25,345 nucleotides of DNA, from positions 1-25,345 of IMG/VR virus record IMGVR_UViG_3300021963_000600. The stretch is one strand, 5' to 3'. Position 1 is the stretch's first letter, and every line of letters begins with the position of its first letter. Source of the DNA: a virus. Positions 1 to 5,927 of the stretch are shown in pieces. The translations under genes were made by a program, and so were the position numbers. The notes beneath the pieces are model-generated. The model was not told the origin of the DNA. It saw only the letters and a list, made by a program, of their open reading frames with translations, and did no database searches.

Positions 1-1
1 A

Positions 2-166
2 GGAGAGCCCATCCTCATGAACGGCCATCACAGGACAGTGGTGGCCCACGGAATCAACCCGCACATGGTGGTCCCCACCAACCTTGAGGACCCAAGGGCG
101 GGAGACAACCCTTATGGGTTCATGCAAGGGGTCAAGGTTGACCCCTCCTACTACAAGAAGAGTTGA
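2..166 (+). CDS. ParB-like domain protein, C-terminal fragment
   Basis: The reading frame is open from the left edge and ends at TGA 164-166, so only the last 54 residues are present. The visible part carries MNGHHRTVVAHG, the GHHR signature of ParB/sulfiredoxin-like folds, in which the motif lines a nucleotide-binding pocket. It ends in a short basic tail (YYKKS). The protein at 3333 carries the same motif (SGHHRATSALL) and may be a paralogue. What it acts on cannot be read from the fragment. Its stop codon directly abuts the minus-strand tRNA-Thr gene. Confidence 0.6.
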   Translation, partial: GEPILMNGHHRTVVAHGINPHMVVPTNLEDPRAGDNPYGFMQGVKVDPSYYKKS

Positions 167-237
167 GCCCGAGGCAGGGATTGAACCTGCGACCTAGCGC
201 TTACAAGGCGCTCGCACTACCACTGTGCTACTCGGGC
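167..237 (-). tRNA. tRNA-Thr (anticodon TGT)
   Basis: The reverse complement folds as a full cloverleaf. The 7-bp acceptor is GCCCGAG/CTCGGGC, the D stem GCAC/GTGC, the anticodon stem AGCGC/GCGCT with loop CTTGTAA (anticodon TGT, reading ACA), and the T arm GCAGG-TTCAATC-CCTGC. No CCA is encoded. It lies opposite to all protein genes and abuts the upstream stop codon. Confidence 0.93.
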
Positions 238-239
238 GT

Positions 240-293
240 AAAACCTAGCCCACTAACCGTTAGAGATAGTTACTATGAGGTGGGCTAGGTTTT
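240..293. terminator. 14-bp perfect inverted repeat between two tRNAs (terminator-like)
   Basis: AAAACCTAGCCCAC at 240-253 and GTGGGCTAGGTTTT at 280-293 are perfect reverse complements around a 26-base loop. Because the outer bases are A4/T4, the hairpin ends in a short U run on either strand, which suits a bidirectional intrinsic terminator. The large loop is atypical. It sits between tRNA-Pro and tRNA-Thr on the minus strand, so it could instead act in tRNA processing. Confidence 0.55.
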
Positions 294-294
294 G

Positions 295-368
295 TCCGAA
301 TGGCAGGATTTGAACCTGCGACCCCCTGCTCCCAAAGCAGGTGCGCTACCAAACTGCGCTACATTCGG
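295..368 (-). tRNA. tRNA-Pro (anticodon TGG)
   Basis: The reverse complement gives acceptor CCGAATG/CATTCGG, D arm GCGC...GCGC, anticodon stem CCTGC/GCAGG with loop TTTGGGA (anticodon TGG, reading CCA), and T arm GCAGG-TTCAAAT-CCTGC. The discriminator is A and no CCA is encoded. It is upstream of the hairpin and tRNA-Thr in the minus-strand direction. Confidence 0.93.
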
Positions 369-378
369 TTGTCACCTC

Positions 379-384
379 AATTTA
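379..384 (-). promoter_or_regulatory. Possible -10 element for the minus-strand tRNAs
   Basis: TAAATT on the minus strand lies 10 bases upstream of the tRNA-Pro 5' end and fits TANNNT. It is back to back with the + strand element at 395, giving a divergent promoter region of about 30 bases. No convincing -35 is seen. Confidence 0.35.
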
Positions 385-394
385 GCAGGTGAAG

Positions 395-400
395 TACAAT
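395..400 (+). promoter_or_regulatory. TACAAT -10 element, leaderless-type promoter
   Basis: TACAAT is followed by six bases and then ATG 407. This is the first case of a pattern recurring through the window and it decides the start of the following gene. TTGTCA at 369-374 could be a -35, but its 20-base spacer is long. Confidence 0.6.
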
Positions 401-406
401 AGGTCA

Positions 407-1048
407 ATGCCTAAGCCAGACGGACCTCAGTGGACCCGTGTCTACCACTCATCGTGGGAGGACACCCCTGTCCACTTGCAGAAGCCGTTGTCCCGCCACA
501 TGTGGACCCCTGATTCAAACTTCCATCCAGATGTCATCCACACGGGCTCCCTTCAATCAACCCTGGACATCATGGGTGAGCATAGGCCGTTCGTGCACGC
601 CTACGACATTGACATGTCACATCCCTCCGTTTCCCCTGTGGTGTGGGGTGAGGAGAACCAGATTCTTGAGGAAGACAACGCCATCATGGACAGGGTCCGC
701 AAAGGGACCATTGGTGAGTTGCTGAGTCAGCCGTCCACCAGATTGGCCAGCAGTGGCAAAACACTTATTCAGAAGCAGGTTGAACTGGCACAGGAGTTCA
801 ACGACAAAATGGCTGGTGTGCAACCAGGTTTGTGGGAGGAGACCCCAGCAGACGCCAAGGAGGCCGCAGAGACCAGGACTGTTCTCCCGTACCGCAACAG
901 GCGTGAGGACATCGGCTCCGTGTCTTTCATCATCCCCAAGAAGGCCATTGGTGCAAACGGGCCTGTCAGGTTCGTGGGTGTCCAGACCAGGGAGCAGGCA
1001 GTAAGCGACGACCTTGATGCAAAGGTGTCAGAAAGGAAAAAGTCATGA
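407..1048 (+). CDS. Phage accessory protein of unknown function
   Basis: Encodes 213 residues. An in-frame GTG at 389 is rejected as the start because a TACAAT element (395-400) would then lie inside the coding region; ATG 407 sits six bases after it. No family is recognised with confidence. The N-terminal half has an HSS...HTGS arrangement (WTRVYHSSWED, then VIHTGSLQS) and the C-terminal third has YRNRREDIGSVSFIIP. That layout loosely recalls ADP-ribosyltransferase-like folds with R, S-T-S and E motifs, but this is weak inference. The last 20 residues are charged. Its stop overlaps the next start (ATGA at 1045), so it is translationally coupled to the membrane protein downstream. Confidence 0.8.
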   Translation: MPKPDGPQWTRVYHSSWEDTPVHLQKPLSRHMWTPDSNFHPDVIHTGSLQSTLDIMGEHRPFVHAYDIDMSHPSVSPVVWGEENQILEEDNAIMDRVRKGTIGELLSQPSTRLASSGKTLIQKQVELAQEFNDKMAGVQPGLWEETPADAKEAAETRTVLPYRNRREDIGSVSFIIPKKAIGANGPVRFVGVQTREQAVSDDLDAKVSERKKS

Positions 1049-1278
1049 AACTCATTTTTCTCCGAATACTCGCCACATTTGCCGCTACTGGCCTGTCTGT
1101 GGTCGGCGCAGGCGCCATTGCTGGAGTTCCCTTGTGGAAGGCCGTCCTCATGGCAGGCATCGGCGGAGTGTCGTTCGTGGTGGAGGGTCTGGCCCGTGCC
1201 TTCATGGACGATGGAAAGTTGACTGTTGAAGAGATAAATGATGTCTTTAACAAGGTTGAGAAAAAGGGCGCCAAGTAA
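1045..1278 (+). CDS. Small two-helix membrane protein, holin candidate
   Basis: Encodes 77 residues with two hydrophobic stretches: roughly residues 4-28 (rich in Ala, Gly and Val) and 31-53. A short acidic-then-basic cytosolic tail follows (DDGKLTVEE...KKGAK). Length, two helices and a charged C-terminus match small phage holins, but no specific holin family is recognised. An AAGGA Shine-Dalgarno lies at 1033-1037, seven bases before ATG 1045. It overlaps the previous gene by four bases and shares one base with the next (TAATG). Several other small membrane proteins in the window compete for the holin role. Confidence 0.8.
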   Translation: MKLIFLRILATFAATGLSVVGAGAIAGVPLWKAVLMAGIGGVSFVVEGLARAFMDDGKLTVEEINDVFNKVEKKGAK

Positions 1279-2120
1279 TGAGCAGAATTAGGTACTTCCG
1301 TACCGACCCAGATGAAAGTGGGCATCAAGAATTTTTTGCTTTAAGTGGCACCGAGCATCCTAAACAACGCCACAAACTTGCATCGTTAACCACACACCTA
1401 AGCGCACAATTTATCCCACATTTTTCAACAAGTGAAGCGGACTATCAGGGTCATCCGATGGGAACTGTATCTAAACAACTAGGTACTGGTCTACACCCTG
1501 ATTATATACAGAATATAGCCAATGAAGCGAAGAAAGACCCACAACAACATTCTTTTGAACGGGACTTGTATCTTTTGGGAAGAAATGACACAAACCCTAG
1601 TCTGCGTTCTTATTTGGTAGAACAATTACAGGAAGAACCAAAACTTTTTCCAGACAAATTGTTTACTGAAAAAAAACAACTCACTATTACTGGTTTGTTT
1701 TCGCACCCTAAAATGACAGCACATGCTATGACTCTTGGTGCTATTGCCATGAACCAACATGGAGTAGCACAAATTACGCCTCACGCTGACCTATCCCGAT
1801 ACAGCAGTAAACTGGCCCAGCATGCTCACCAACTTGGAATTATTTCCCCCAACCCAAATAATCCCAACATGGAAGCCACTAACGAAACCGATTTCTCCAC
1901 CAATAAAATGACAATTAGTCAAAAAGAAGTTAGGCGTATGGAGGCTGGGACTAGCACGGAACTACCCATTCATGTCAATGAAATACCTCCCCATGAGGTG
2001 GCTCAGGCACGGCAAACCATGAGGCAAATCCTCCGTGGCAACCGCCCCGCCCCTGCTCCCAAGAAAAACCTGAGCCCACAGTTTGACCACCCCAAACTCC
2101 CTGGCCTAGAGGACTTCTGA
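1278..2120 (+). CDS. AT-rich gene, unknown function
   Basis: Encodes 280 residues and no family is recognised. The protein is polar, with many Gln, His and Asn residues, and has no membrane segment. Its C-terminal 60 residues are Pro- and basic-rich and end in LPGLEDF. Base and codon use differ sharply from the neighbours up to about position 1950. One 60-base line at 1501 is 33% GC, whereas one in the terminase (17041) is 57%. Codons ending in A or T dominate (8 CAA to 3 CAG among the first ~135 codons). The last ~170 bases return to the high-GC pattern. The gene starts on TAATG overlapping the upstream stop. Recent acquisition or a chimeric origin is inferred. Confidence 0.78.
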   Translation: MSRIRYFRTDPDESGHQEFFALSGTEHPKQRHKLASLTTHLSAQFIPHFSTSEADYQGHPMGTVSKQLGTGLHPDYIQNIANEAKKDPQQHSFERDLYLLGRNDTNPSLRSYLVEQLQEEPKLFPDKLFTEKKQLTITGLFSHPKMTAHAMTLGAIAMNQHGVAQITPHADLSRYSSKLAQHAHQLGIISPNPNNPNMEATNETDFSTNKMTISQKEVRRMEAGTSTELPIHVNEIPPHEVAQARQTMRQILRGNRPAPAPKKNLSPQFDHPKLPGLEDF

Positions 2121-2127
2121 GATGAGG

Positions 2128-2133
2128 TACAAT
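2128..2133 (+). promoter_or_regulatory. TACAAT -10 element, leaderless-type promoter
   Basis: TACAAT, six bases, then ATG 2140. It lies within 20 bases after the previous stop codon. No -35 is visible. Confidence 0.6.
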
Positions 2134-2139
2134 TAGTCT

Positions 2140-2400
2140 ATGGCAAAAAAGAGAACCCCAGCCCCCGATAGCAAGCAAGATTCTGAAGATTCTGGGCAAG
2201 AAGCCATTCCAGGCTACAAGCCAGGTAGGCTCGGCGCAGGTGGTGTCCAGACTCTGAGCCCTGGTCAGATGCGCCAGGTGGCATTCATTCATGGCATCAC
2301 CAGCCAGCGTTGTCAGTGTGGCGATGTGGAGTCTTGCCGTGACTGCAACACCACTGAGACCATGAAGCAACTGGCTGGTCAGCATCTCGGGTACTTCTGA
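2140..2400 (+). CDS. Small Cys-rich protein, possible zinc finger
   Basis: Encodes 86 residues. The first ~25 are charged and probably disordered. A central helix-like segment begins LSPGQM. Near the C-terminus CQCGDVESCRDC gives four cysteines in a CxC-x5-CxxC arrangement, which could bind one zinc ion. It ends in LGYF, an aromatic C-terminus shared with several neighbours. It has its own TACAAT promoter six bases upstream of the ATG. No known family is recognised; a role in protein or nucleic-acid binding is only inferred from the cysteines. Confidence 0.75.
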   Translation: MAKKRTPAPDSKQDSEDSGQEAIPGYKPGRLGAGGVQTLSPGQMRQVAFIHGITSQRCQCGDVESCRDCNTTETMKQLAGQHLGYF

Positions 2401-2429
2401 GAATTCACAGATTATTTCTGTGGTAAATC

Positions 2430-2585
2430 ATGTATGTCACTTACCAGGTAAACACGCTTCTGATATCAGACGCCATGAAGATTGCCATAAACCTGGCCCG
2501 TGCAAGCGGTTACAAGAGGGTCACAGTCTCTAAGACCATCCAGACAGGTGCAGGCTCCTGGGATGTCATTCTGGTGGTGTCGTAA
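2430..2585 (+). CDS. Small conserved-looking phage protein
   Basis: Encodes 51 residues. It opens ATG TAT GTC ACT and shows an alternating pattern: helix (ISDAMKIAINLARASGY), then strand (KRVTVSKTIQ), then strand (SWDVILVVS), which suggests a compact alpha-beta-beta fold. It stops on TAATG overlapping the next gene, a typical coupled arrangement that supports it being real. There is neither a clear Shine-Dalgarno nor a TANNNT element at the usual distance. Function is unknown. Confidence 0.65.
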   Translation: MYVTYQVNTLLISDAMKIAINLARASGYKRVTVSKTIQTGAGSWDVILVVS

Positions 2586-3328
2586 TGGATAAACAGCCCC
2601 TTCTTCCAGGTATGGAAAACTACATGGAGACAGATAGGCGCTTTGCTCCCCCTGTCCCCACTCTAGCCGAAGGCGCCGCTAGGTATGCCGAGCGCATCGG
2701 GAAAACACACAATGCTGACCAATTCAAGGGTGTCGGCGTTGGTCCTGGTTACCATTCCCTGTTCCCCATTGTTCAACGCCAGATTCAATCTGGTGGTGCC
2801 GAGATGACACCAGAACTGGCGGATAGTTACGAGGCTCTCCGCAAGGAAACTCGGGACCAGTTCAATTATTTGACTTCACCAAAAGACAAGGGTGGCCTGG
2901 GAATCCGTGTTGAAGTGACCCAGGACAACCCCTATGACAGACCTGAAGACCTTCATGCCGATGTCATGAAGAACAACCGTCTCAAGGTGCTCTCTACGGC
3001 GGCTACGGGTGGCCACGGCGTGTTCACCGACGAGGAGAACGACATGTTCCGTGCCGTGCACGATGCGTTCGGACACATGGCCATTGGTCGCAACTTCTCC
3101 CGTGAGGGCGAGGAGGCCGCATACGGAAGCCACTCCCGCATGTTCAGCGACAAGGCTCTCAAGGCGTTGACCTCGGAGACACGGGCACAGAACTCGTATC
3201 TCATCAACGCTGGGGATTTCACTCCTAATGTGGCGTTTGACATCCCTGACTGGGCACAATCACTCCAGGGTTCTCCGCAACAAAAACCCAGCAGGAAGCG
3301 TCCACCAGCCCAACCCACGCTATTCTAA
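2585..3328 (+). CDS. FRAVHD/GEE/ETRxQNS-motif phage protein, unknown enzyme-like
   Basis: Encodes 247 residues. Three conserved-looking blocks stand out: FRAVHDAFGH (155-164), GEEAAYGSHSRMF (175-187) and ETRAQNS (198-204). From memory, this motif combination recurs in accessory or virion-associated phage proteins, sometimes inside large polyproteins; its biochemical role is not known to me. The clustered His, Asp and Glu residues could form a metal or catalytic site. The N-terminus has LLPGMEN and the C-terminus is a Pro/Arg/Lys-rich tail ending QPTLF, which resembles a sliding-clamp-binding pentapeptide. It is coupled to the preceding small gene by TAATG. Confidence 0.85.
   Translation: MDKQPLLPGMENYMETDRRFAPPVPTLAEGAARYAERIGKTHNADQFKGVGVGPGYHSLFPIVQRQIQSGGAEMTPELADSYEALRKETRDQFNYLTSPKDKGGLGIRVEVTQDNPYDRPEDLHADVMKNNRLKVLSTAATGGHGVFTDEENDMFRAVHDAFGHMAIGRNFSREGEEAAYGSHSRMFSDKALKALTSETRAQNSYLINAGDFTPNVAFDIPDWAQSLQGSPQQKPSRKRPPAQPTLF
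3321..3326 (+). promoter_or_regulatory. TATTCT -10 element, leaderless-type promoter
   Basis: TATTCT overlaps the last codons of the upstream gene and is followed by six bases and ATG 3333. It moves the start of the next gene downstream of a longer in-frame ORF that opens at 3228. Confidence 0.55.
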
Positions 3329-3332
3329 CGGC

Positions 3333-3926
3333 ATGTCAACGCATCGCCTCAGTCCAAGCCAGATGGGTGAATACCTGGACATGGCTTATCTCAAGAACCC
3401 ACATTACTCGGATGTCACCTCACGAATCCAGCGTGCGCACGGCTCAAACAGTCTGTACTCAATCTTTGGCAAAGGTCCTGAGTATGACCCGAAAATCGTT
3501 GCCCACATACAAAAGAGGGACCCCAACTGGAGGCTGAGCCCATACCTGTCGCATGAGCCCGCCAGCCCCATAGCCGCCATTCCGTGGCAACAGGCATCCA
3601 GAAACTCGGCTGGGCAACAGTACGACCACGGTCAGGTGGCCCGAGCCGTCGCCATTGCGTCAGACGAGGACATTGCAGAGTTTGACCCACGGTACCTGCA
3701 CGGTAGCCAGCCGTCGGTGAAAAGCGAGGGCGTGCTTCATTATCTGGAGCATGGTCAGTCTGGCCCCCTGTTTGCTGACAAAGAGGACATCGGCAACCAG
3801 ATGCCATTTGTGTACATCCACCAAGGCACTGGACAAATGCGTCTCTTGAGTGGACACCACAGGGCCACCAGTGCTTTACTTAAGAAAGAGCCACTTGTTG
3901 CACGATACGCCTTAGGAGACTACTGA
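3333..3926 (+). CDS. ParB-like domain phage protein
   Basis: Encodes 197 residues from ATG 3333. An in-frame upstream ATG at 3228 would overlap the preceding gene by 101 bases and ignores the TATTCT element six bases before 3333. The C-terminal third reads like a ParB/sulfiredoxin fold: a strand PFVYIHQGTGQMRLL followed by SGHHRATSALL (173-183), whose GHHR is the nucleotide-pocket signature. The first ~140 residues match nothing I know. The fragment at 2-166 has the same motif, so the phage carries at least two such proteins. DNA binding, nuclease or nucleotide-dependent activity are all possible. The stop overlaps the next start (TGATG). Confidence 0.8.
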   Translation: MSTHRLSPSQMGEYLDMAYLKNPHYSDVTSRIQRAHGSNSLYSIFGKGPEYDPKIVAHIQKRDPNWRLSPYLSHEPASPIAAIPWQQASRNSAGQQYDHGQVARAVAIASDEDIAEFDPRYLHGSQPSVKSEGVLHYLEHGQSGPLFADKEDIGNQMPFVYIHQGTGQMRLLSGHHRATSALLKKEPLVARYALGDY

Positions 3927-4153
3927 TGCAGAAGATTATCCGCCCGTTCCTGAAACTGGACACCAACGCCCCCAAGACCCTGACGCCTGAGCAGGCCGTT
4001 GCCCTCATCAAGAAGTGCAATTGGGTCACCATGACCACCCGTGATGACATTGTCAAGACCATGCTCCTGCTCGGCTGGAGCCCTGACGAAATCGCCTACA
4101 GCGTCTCTTATGCCCTTCATGGAGCACCTCATGGAGCCAGCGTCTCCTTCTGA
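3926..4153 (+). CDS. Small protein of unknown function
   Basis: Encodes 75 residues. The segment LTPEQAVALIKKC followed by RDDIVKTMLLLGWSPDEIAYSVSYALHG looks like a compact all-helical domain of three or four helices. The region after GWSPDEI recalls helix-turn-helix or UBA-like packing, but no family is assigned. It begins on TGATG overlapping the ParB-like gene and its 3' end overlaps the likely start of the zinc-ribbon gene. It ends in SVSF. Confidence 0.7.
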   Translation: MQKIIRPFLKLDTNAPKTLTPEQAVALIKKCNWVTMTTRDDIVKTMLLLGWSPDEIAYSVSYALHGAPHGASVSF

Positions 4154-4274
4154 TGCTTCCCAGGATTGCTCTACCCAGTGTGTGTGGTGCGGCGGTCAGA
4201 TGGTACCTGAACACGCTCATTATCGGTGCGTCTCTTGTGGGAGCCGTGATGCTTGCTGTGAGGGGGTCTATTGA
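4119..4274 (+). CDS. Small zinc-ribbon-like protein
   Basis: Encodes about 51 residues, mostly a treble-clef or zinc-ribbon-like unit: CVWCGG, thirteen intervening residues, then CVSCGS. The paired CxxC knuckles can bind one zinc ion. A longer frame opens at 4041, but its first part is a shadow of the preceding gene, so ATG 4119 (or 4131) is preferred; the exact start is uncertain because neither has a strong Shine-Dalgarno. Its TGA overlaps the next start. It is too short for a catalytic role; nucleic-acid or protein binding is inferred. Confidence 0.6.
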   Translation: MEHLMEPASPSDASQDCSTQCVWCGGQMVPEHAHYRCVSCGSRDACCEGVY

Positions 4275-4705
4275 TGAGTACGAGTGAACACCTTAGTAAA
4301 TACCAATTTCTCCGACATGTGGCAGAGTTTAAGAAAACTCCTTTAACTGAGGTTGGATTTGAGGGGTACGGGACTCCTGATGAGGAGTTTTCTGAACCAC
4401 ATTGTGCGGAAGGAAATTGTAGTATTGCCCGTGCCGCCTTTCAACGGTTTCTAAGTTCCAAGAATGTTTCGCACGGAATGTCCGTTGGGTTCAATGACAC
4501 GGACGGCGATGATTTTGAGCACTATGCCAGCGAGCATAATGTTAGTGGTGTTCCACATATTGTGGACTTCACCTATCGCCAGTTGGACCCAAAATCAAAG
4601 TACCCCCTGATAGTTCCATCTACTCAGTACGACATTATGATGAAAGCGCACCGTCTACAAAAGACCGACCAGTGGGACCCCAAGGACACTGGTGAAGTGC
4701 GGTAA
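4274..4705 (+). CDS. AT-richer gene, unknown function
   Basis: Encodes 143 residues. The start is ATG 4274 in TGATG, rather than the in-frame TTG at 4271. No family is recognised. The protein is soluble and acidic, with GNCSIARAAFQRFLSS (a helix after a possible Cys motif, CAEGNC) and a hydrophobic core strand VPHIVDFTYRQL followed by P-rich segments. The FTYRQL...YPLIVP layout could suit a cysteine-peptidase or toxin-like fold, but this is a weak impression only. Codon use is AT-richer than in the structural genes, as in the gene at 1278. It is the last gene before a promoter-bearing gap. Confidence 0.72.
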   Translation: MSTSEHLSKYQFLRHVAEFKKTPLTEVGFEGYGTPDEEFSEPHCAEGNCSIARAAFQRFLSSKNVSHGMSVGFNDTDGDDFEHYASEHNVSGVPHIVDFTYRQLDPKSKYPLIVPSTQYDIMMKAHRLQKTDQWDPKDTGEVR

Positions 4706-4728
4706 TTCCCAATCATTCTCATTTTGTG

Positions 4729-4734
4729 TATAAT
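4729..4734 (+). promoter_or_regulatory. TATAAT -10 element of a leadered promoter
   Basis: A perfect TATAAT preceded by an AT-rich stretch, about 75 bases before ATG 4809. Transcription from here would make a leader containing the hairpins at 4752-4787. The -35 region (about 4706-4711, TTCCCA) is weak. Confidence 0.5.
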
Positions 4735-4751
4735 TATTGGTGAGGTCTTTA

Positions 4752-4787
4752 CCCACCGAGGGGGACTGCCTGCGGGTGGTCCCTCTT
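4752..4787 (+). promoter_or_regulatory. Leader with mutually exclusive hairpins
   Basis: Two hairpins compete. CCCACC (4752-4757) pairs with GGGTGG (4774-4779). GAGGGGGAC (4758-4766) pairs with GTCCCTCTT (4779-4787), with two G-U pairs. A third short option pairs GGTG (4739-4742) with the CACC of the first. The arrangement resembles an attenuator or RNA switch, but no known riboswitch class is recognised and no U run follows. Confidence 0.35.
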
Positions 4788-4796
4788 CGTGTCTAG

Positions 4797-4802
4797 TACA
4801 AT
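4797..4802 (+). promoter_or_regulatory. TACAAT -10 element, leaderless-type promoter
   Basis: TACAAT, six bases, then ATG 4809. It is a second promoter immediately after the structured leader region. Confidence 0.6.
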
Positions 4803-4808
4803 TGCTTG

Positions 4809-5927
4809 ATGCTTAAAACCCGAGTGCGGGTTACAAGTTGTTTTCTCTGGGTGGCTCTCACCCTGCTGGGGTTCTATTCGCCAAATCCCGCCAAAGCCGA
4901 AACTTACACCGCCACACAGGCCGAGCGTGATTTCTACTTCACATCGTCAGAGCAAATGACGATGACTATCCGTACATACGCATGGGAGTACGGAATTGAC
5001 TCCATGCTGTGGGTGTACAACGGCGAGCAATTGGTCACTGCAAATGATGACTATTTTGGTCTGGATTCCTATGTCAGTTTTTCCATGCAACCTGGCGTGA
5101 CTTACCGACTGAGGGCTGGGGTGTGCTGTGGTGACCCTGACCGCTGGTACGGAAATTCGTACCGCATTGAGCCGAGCATGGCTCCCCTCAACCCTCCTAC
5201 CACCACCACGCCAGAAACAAGCACCACAACAACAACGGTGCCAGAAACAACCACGACGACATCTACGACTACTACCTCAACGACGACAACTTCAACGACA
5301 ACCACTCTTGCGCCGACGACCACTTCAACTGTGCCCGCAACGACCACGACTCAACCTGCTCCGACCACCACAACCACTGAACCTGAACCGACTGTGGTGC
5401 CCACGACCACGACTTCTTCTTCGTCAACGACCACCACGACTCTCGCTCCCCCTGCGACAACGACGACCACCACGAGCCTGCCCCCGCAAACGACAGTATC
5501 CCCAACAACCAGTTCATCAGTTCTCCTTCCGACTACCACCACACTACCTCCTGTGGAGCCAGACATGCCACCCGAGCAGGCGTTGGCTTTGGCGACCTCA
5601 GCAGAAGCGCTCCAGGAACTGTCTGCTACACAGGCAGAAGAAGTGTTTGATGCCGTTGATGTGGAAGAACTGACCGACGAGCAGGCAGAGGCCCTCATTG
5701 AGGCGGTGCAGGATGCACCAGACGATGTCCGTGCCGCTTTTGAAAACGAAATCAATGTCTTCGGTGGAAAGTTTGAGACCTATGTCCCATTGGGTTCCAC
5801 CGTCAATGTGCGGACTCGCAAAGTCATCGTGGCCGCATCTGGAGTATTATTTATGGCACCAACAGTCTCTGTTTCCTCGTCTACCACCTCTTCTTCATCC
5901 ACCTCTGATTCCCGTAGGCGAAAGTAA
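4809..5927 (+). CDS. Secreted Thr-rich protein with host-like C-terminal domain
   Basis: Encodes 372 residues from ATG 4809, six bases after TACAAT (an in-frame TTG at 4806 is discarded). Residues 1-30 form a signal peptide: a basic start, hydrophobic core and AKA|E cleavage site. Residues 31-122 look like a beta-sandwich of the PPC type (DSMLWVYNG, QPGVTYRLRAG), with a CC pair. Residues ~130-245 are a low-complexity Thr/Pro linker. Residues ~250-345 carry an acidic helical region (LSATQAEEVFDAVD, DDVRAAFENEINVFGG) and a hydrophobic stretch (VIVAASGVLFMAP) that may anchor it. A Ser-rich tail ends in RRRK. From memory, this domain order resembles secreted proteins of Acidimicrobiia-type actinobacteria, suggesting host origin. 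A cell-surface role, possibly binding or exclusion, is inferred. Confidence 0.85.
   Translation: MLKTRVRVTSCFLWVALTLLGFYSPNPAKAETYTATQAERDFYFTSSEQMTMTIRTYAWEYGIDSMLWVYNGEQLVTANDDYFGLDSYVSFSMQPGVTYRLRAGVCCGDPDRWYGNSYRIEPSMAPLNPPTTTTPETSTTTTTVPETTTTTSTTTTSTTTTSTTTTLAPTTTSTVPATTTTQPAPTTTTTEPEPTVVPTTTTSSSSTTTTTLAPPATTTTTTSLPPQTTVSPTTSSSVLLPTTTTLPPVEPDMPPEQALALATSAEALQELSATQAEEVFDAVDVEELTDEQAEALIEAVQDAPDDVRAAFENEINVFGGKFETYVPLGSTVNVRTRKVIVAASGVLFMAPTVSVSSSTTSSSSTSDSRRRK
5197..5545 (+). repeat. Low-complexity ACN-codon tract (Thr-rich linker)
   Basis: Tandem Thr codons (ACC, ACG, ACA, ACT mixed) broken by Pro, Ser and Glu, all in the frame of the secreted protein. Codon choice is varied, so it is a protein-level repeat rather than a simple DNA microsatellite. 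It also creates long meaningless open frames on both strands. Confidence 0.85.

Noticed and set aside
389-406. Upstream GTG start of the first complete gene.
   Set aside because: It would place the TACAAT element inside the coding region; ATG 407 has the standard six-base distance.
3228-3332. Upstream ATG start of the second ParB-like gene.
   Set aside because: It overlaps the preceding gene by about 100 bases in another frame, and the added residues look like a shadow; ATG 3333 follows TATTCT by six bases.
4041-4118. Upstream extension of the zinc-ribbon gene.
   Set aside because: The added 26 residues mirror the preceding gene in another frame with Ser/Pro/Thr-rich shadow composition.
5128-5673. 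Open frame of 181 residues within the secreted-protein gene, plus several minus-strand frames there.
   Set aside because: They arise from the Thr-codon repeat read in other frames; the compositions (Pro/Arg/Leu or Val-rich) are artefacts.
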